A stretch of DNA of 64,000 bases, taken from assembly GCA_026014735.1 (NCBI GenBank), contig JAOZHT010000002.1, positions 682,001 through 746,000 on the forward strand. Direction: 5' to 3'. Positions within the stretch are counted from its first letter, which is position 1, and each line of letters begins with the position of its first letter. The DNA comes from Candidatus Bathyarchaeota archaeon (GTDB taxonomy: Archaea; Thermoproteota; Bathyarchaeia; Bathyarchaeales; Bathycorpusculaceae). Shown here one piece after another: positions 61,235 to 64,000 of the stretch. Position numbers and translations under genes: made by a program. The notes under the pieces were generated by a model. It searched no databases. It was not told where the DNA came from and saw nothing but the letters and a program-made list of their open reading frames with translations.

Positions 61235-62523
61235 TAGACTTCACTCTGCATCCGCTGATTAGCCACTAAATCCTTAAGTTGCTCACGTTCCCTAACCACA
61301 ACTGGCTTGCCGCCTCGAATCATCAACTCTGCGACGCGTGGACGCGAATTGTATTGGCTACTCATGCTGTAGCCGTAGGCTCCAGCGTTAAGCACCGCTA
61401 AAACGTCGCCCTCATGGATTTCGGGTAACTGACGGTCTTTGGCAAGCAAGTCACCTGACTCGCAGATTGGTCCCGCCACGTCGCAGGTTACCTTTTCTGC
61501 GGCGCCGAGCTTGTTGGCGACGAGGATGGGGTGGTAGCTGCCATACATCATGGGGCGAGCAAGAGTGTTGAAGCCTGCGTCTACCCCTATGAACATGCGG
61601 TTAGGCGTCTGCTTTACGGTGTTCACGGTCGTTAACAGAATGCTTGCGTCGCCGACGAGGTAGCGGCCGGGCTCCACAAACAGAAAGGGCTTGCCCAGTC
61701 CGTACTCCTTGACTTTGCCCTTAAACATCGAAACAACCTTGCTTGAGAACTCCGCTAAATCCAGCTCCTTATCCTCGGGCTTGTAGGGGATGCCTAAGCC
61801 GCCGCCTATGTCAATGAACTCAAAGTCAATGCCGACTTCTTCATGGACGCGCTTAGCGATTTTCAGCAGCTTCTCCACTGCGGCAACATAAGGTTCAACC
61901 TCAAGGATGCCTGAGCCAATATGCATATGCATACCGAAGCGTCCCACGCGGGCACGCTGAGCGATGGCGTAGGCTTGGATGACTTCTTCTTCCCAGAGGC
62001 CAAACTTGGATTCGGCGCCTGCGGTGATGCAGTGGCTATGGTGTCCTGCACCGATTTCGGGGTTAACGCGGACCGAGATGATGGGGGGCACCGAGATCTT
62101 GAGGAGGCGATCCAGCTCTGATTGGGAATCCACGTTTATGGTTACGTTTGCGTCTGCAAGCATCTTAAGTTCGTCGTCTCGGACGCTGGTGCCCGTGTAG
62201 AGGATGCGGTCGGGACTGAAGCCGGCGCTGAGTGCCAGAAAGACTTCTCCGGGGCTCACCGTATCAAGGTATGCGCCTTGACTGTGCAGTATCCGCAGCA
62301 CGTTCAGGTTCGTGTTTGCCTTAGCTGCGTAATAGATGCGCACATACTTGTAGTTGTTAACTAAGGCGCCGTAGAGTCGGTCGTAATTGTCTCGGATACG
62401 CTTCTCGCTAAGCACATAGAGTGGAGTATCGTACTTTTCTGATAGCTCCAAAGTGGAGCAGCCATCGAAGTAGAGAATACCTTTTCGCTCTTCGAGGGGT
62501 TCACGAAGTTTTTTCTTTACCAT
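61234..62523 (-). CDS. lysA: Diaminopimelate decarboxylase
   Basis: LysA removes CO2 from meso-diaminopimelate to give lysine. The product (about 429 residues) has the PLP lysine in RIYYAAKANTNLNVL, HMHIGSGI, IGGGLGIPY, EPGRYLVGDAS and the CDVAGPICESGD motif. The ATG at 62523 is chosen because GGTGAT lies about 7 bases upstream; a TTG at 62529 is also in frame. It heads the lysA-dapF-dapL operon. Confidence 0.95.
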   Translation of the reverse strand: MVKKKLREPLEERKGILYFDGCSTLELSEKYDTPLYVLSEKRIRDNYDRLYGALVNNYKYVRIYYAAKANTNLNVLRILHSQGAYLDTVSPGEVFLALSAGFSPDRILYTGTSVRDDELKMLADANVTINVDSQSELDRLLKISVPPIISVRVNPEIGAGHHSHCITAGAESKFGLWEEEVIQAYAIAQRARVGRFGMHMHIGSGILEVEPYVAAVEKLLKIAKRVHEEVGIDFEFIDIGGGLGIPYKPEDKELDLAEFSSKVVSMFKGKVKEYGLGKPFLFVEPGRYLVGDASILLTTVNTVKQTPNRMFIGVDAGFNTLARPMMYGSYHPILVANKLGAAEKVTCDVAGPICESGDLLAKDRQLPEIHEGDVLAVLNAGAYGYSMSSQYNSRPRVAELMIRGGKPVVVREREQLKDLVANQRMQSEV

Positions 62524-62552
62524 GCGCAATCACCAATGAATAGAAGGGGCCA

Positions 62553-63611
62553 CTAAGCTAAGCCTTTAGCTACATACAACTCCGCGCTAAGGATGCCTCC
62601 GCCGGCTGCGCCCCGGACAGTGTTATGGCTAAGGCACATGTACTTTATAGTCATGATTGGGTCCTTTCGAATTCTACCCACCACCACACTTTGGCCGCAT
62701 CCTGCATCGCGGTCAAACCTTGGCTGAGGACGATTCTTTTCGTGACGCACGATTATGGGCTGCTGAGGAGCAGAGGGCAACTTGAGCCGCTGGGGTTCAC
62801 CTTGGAAGCTGGTGAATGCCGCTTCAACCTGATCGATGGAGGGTTCCCTGTCGAGTTTAGCGAATACCGATTCGAGGTGTCCGTCTTTGACGTTAACGCG
62901 GTTGCAGCTTGCGGTTGTCTTGAAATCAGCGGACCTTATTTGCGTGCCGTCGAATTCGCCCAGTATCTTGTTAGCTTCAGTTTCCATCTTGTCCTCCTCA
63001 CCGGAGATGAAGGGAACAACATTGTCGATGATGTCAAGCGAAGCCACGCCCGGGTAACCTGCACCACTGAGCGCCTGCATGGTGGTAACCATCACCTGCT
63101 TAATCCCGAACTGCATAAGCGGCGCTAAGGTGAGGGCAAGGCCGATGGTGCTGCAGTTGGGGTCGGTTGTGATGAATCCCTTCCAGCCGCGTTGCTTCTG
63201 CTGAACCTTGATAAGTTCAATGTGGCCTGGGTTAATTTCTGGGATAATCAAGGGCACATCCTTGTCCATGCGGTGTGCGCTTGCCTTACTGAAAACCGGG
63301 TACTTTGCCCCGAATTCGTTCTCGGTGGGGCCAGCTAAATCGCCCGGCAATGAGGTGAAGACCAAATCAAAGTCGCCTATCTGCTCACAGGACTTAACAT
63401 CTATGTTAGCCACTGGCATCTCGGCGATTTCCTTAGGTAACTCGGTTTCCATCAGCCAGGTGGCGGCGTCTTTGTATTTTTTGCCTGCGCTCCGCTCAGA
63501 GGCGGCTAGCACTGATATCTCAAACCAGGGATGGCCCTGCAGGAGCTGGATATACCTTTGTCCAACGGCGCCTGTTGCGCCTAAGATGGCGACTTTACGC
63601 TTATTTGACAT
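62553..63611 (-). CDS. asd: Aspartate-semialdehyde dehydrogenase (archaeal type)
   Basis: Asd reduces aspartyl phosphate to the semialdehyde, the shared precursor of lysine, threonine and methionine. The 352-residue enzyme has GATGAVGQRYIQLL at the N-terminus, the catalytic cysteine in TTDPNCSTIGLAL, GAGYPGVASLDII and the late QPRFDRDAGCGQSV. It lies 30 bp before lysA on the same strand. It also feeds the homoserine used by metX. Confidence 0.96.
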   Translation of the reverse strand: MSNKRKVAILGATGAVGQRYIQLLQGHPWFEISVLAASERSAGKKYKDAATWLMETELPKEIAEMPVANIDVKSCEQIGDFDLVFTSLPGDLAGPTENEFGAKYPVFSKASAHRMDKDVPLIIPEINPGHIELIKVQQKQRGWKGFITTDPNCSTIGLALTLAPLMQFGIKQVMVTTMQALSGAGYPGVASLDIIDNVVPFISGEEDKMETEANKILGEFDGTQIRSADFKTTASCNRVNVKDGHLESVFAKLDREPSIDQVEAAFTSFQGEPQRLKLPSAPQQPIIVRHEKNRPQPRFDRDAGCGQSVVVGRIRKDPIMTIKYMCLSHNTVRGAAGGGILSAELYVAKGLA

Positions 63612-63679
63612 TCCACATTCTTCCTTTGTCGGTTTTTCTTTATTGCTTCTCCAATAAAAAAGTTAATGGTATTTCGGGG

Positions 63680-64000
63680 TTAAGTTAATCCCAGCACATC
63701 AGCCATAGTGTACACTTTAGGCTCGGTTTGCCTGCTGACCCATTCCGCCGCATACACGGCGCCCTGAGCAAGCACGTTCCGCGAGAACGATGTGTGCTCG
63801 ATGCGCAGCATCTCATTGGGGCCAGCCACAACTAAGTTATGGATGCCTGCAACGCCGCCGGCGCGCATCGCAGTGATTTCTAGCTCCTCAGGTTGGCGCG
63901 GGCTAATTCCTTCCCTGCCCGATACGGTTCTGCTGTAACCACGCACGTTTGCGATGATTTCGCCGAGTTTCTTGGCGGTGCCGCTTGGCGCATCCTTTTT
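63680..64000 (-). CDS. dapB: 4-hydroxy-tetrahydrodipicolinate reductase, 5' end beyond window
   Basis: Only the C-terminal part is inside the window. Reading from the right edge, KDAPSGTAKKLGEI is the substrate-binding signature of DapB, and it is followed by RGGVAGIHNLVVAG and the C-terminal HTSFSRNVLAQGAVYAAEWV. DapB produces the tetrahydrodipicolinate used by DapL, so the lysine route is nearly complete here; dapA is not seen. Confidence 0.95.
   Translation of the reverse strand, partial: KKDAPSGTAKKLGEIIANVRGYSRTVSGREGISPRQPEELEITAMRAGGVAGIHNLVVAGPNEMLRIEHTSFSRNVLAQGAVYAAEWVSRQTEPKVYTMADVLGLT

Overview
The window reads as a compact archaeal chromosome segment. Information-processing genes are archaeal: aIF2-alpha, Nop10, MCM, GINS (Gins23 type), RFC large and small subunits, deoxyhypusine synthase, translin and endonuclease V. 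Promoters look like TATA elements, genes are packed with ATGA/TAATG couplings, and starts are ATG, GTG or TTG. The mix of CofE and an FrhB-like protein (coenzyme F420), a methylenetetrahydrofolate-reductase-like protein, protein O-mannosyltransferase and the DapL lysine route suggests Bathyarchaeia or a close Thermoproteota relative. That placement is inference. No rRNA, CRISPR array, prophage or complete insertion sequence was seen.

Layout. 1-1.6 kb: aIF2-alpha/Nop10/PAC2 chaperone operon. 1.6-5.2 kb: UDP-GlcNAc 2-epimerase, MCM and Gins23 (minus strand). 5.5-6.5 kb: small DUF2283/DUF4258 and DUF5678 genes. 6.5-9.6 kb: glutamate dehydrogenase and a glutamate-synthase-like flavoprotein. 9.7-12.3 kb: RFC operon with a linked Cys-rich protein. 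12.6-13.2 kb: MNT/HEPN pair. 13.3-15.3 kb: tRNA-binding domain protein, endonuclease V, translin. 15.3-20.9 kb: FrhB-like, MetF-like, signal peptidase, CofE, SCP2 and antiporter genes. 21.3-25.4 kb: an unusual trio (threonine-synthase-like enzyme, DUF1611, PP-loop enzyme) plus RimI. 25.4-28.4 kb: two deoxyhypusine-synthase paralogues flanking an AbrB/PIN pair. 29.5-33.2 kb: GuaA, an Lrp regulator and a GT87-like membrane glycosyltransferase. 33.2-40.6 kb: a sulfur amino-acid island (SAT, CysK, two HTH regulators, a PP-loop sulfurtransferase, MetY, MetX, MetW), followed by tRNA-Leu(GAG). 41-50 kb: accessory region with membrane and surface proteins, a PIN/antitoxin pair, a channel-like protein, DUF1385, a nuclease-fold/TIR-like fusion and a CAT-like acetyltransferase. 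50-54 kb: protein O-mannosylation operon. 54-58 kb: a GH3-family enzyme and an eIF2B/ribose-1,5-bisphosphate isomerase family gene. 58-59 kb: MscS channel. 59-64 kb: lysine (diaminopimelate) genes dapL, dapF, lysA, asd and dapB.

Two candidate new systems stand out. First, a 13-bp palindrome ATAAC-N3-GTTAT lies at four promoters of the sulfur island: cysK, the PP-loop sulfurtransferase, metY and, with one mismatch, a Cys-motif HTH regulator. This suggests a local autoregulated sulfur regulon. Second, a roughly 150-bp intergenic element occurs twice in opposite orientation (28.52-28.67 kb and 57.87-58.02 kb). It has a conserved loop closed by a stem whose sequence differs between copies while pairing is kept, which is the pattern of an uncharacterised structured RNA. 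A tandem partial copy of its promoter lies beside the second element.
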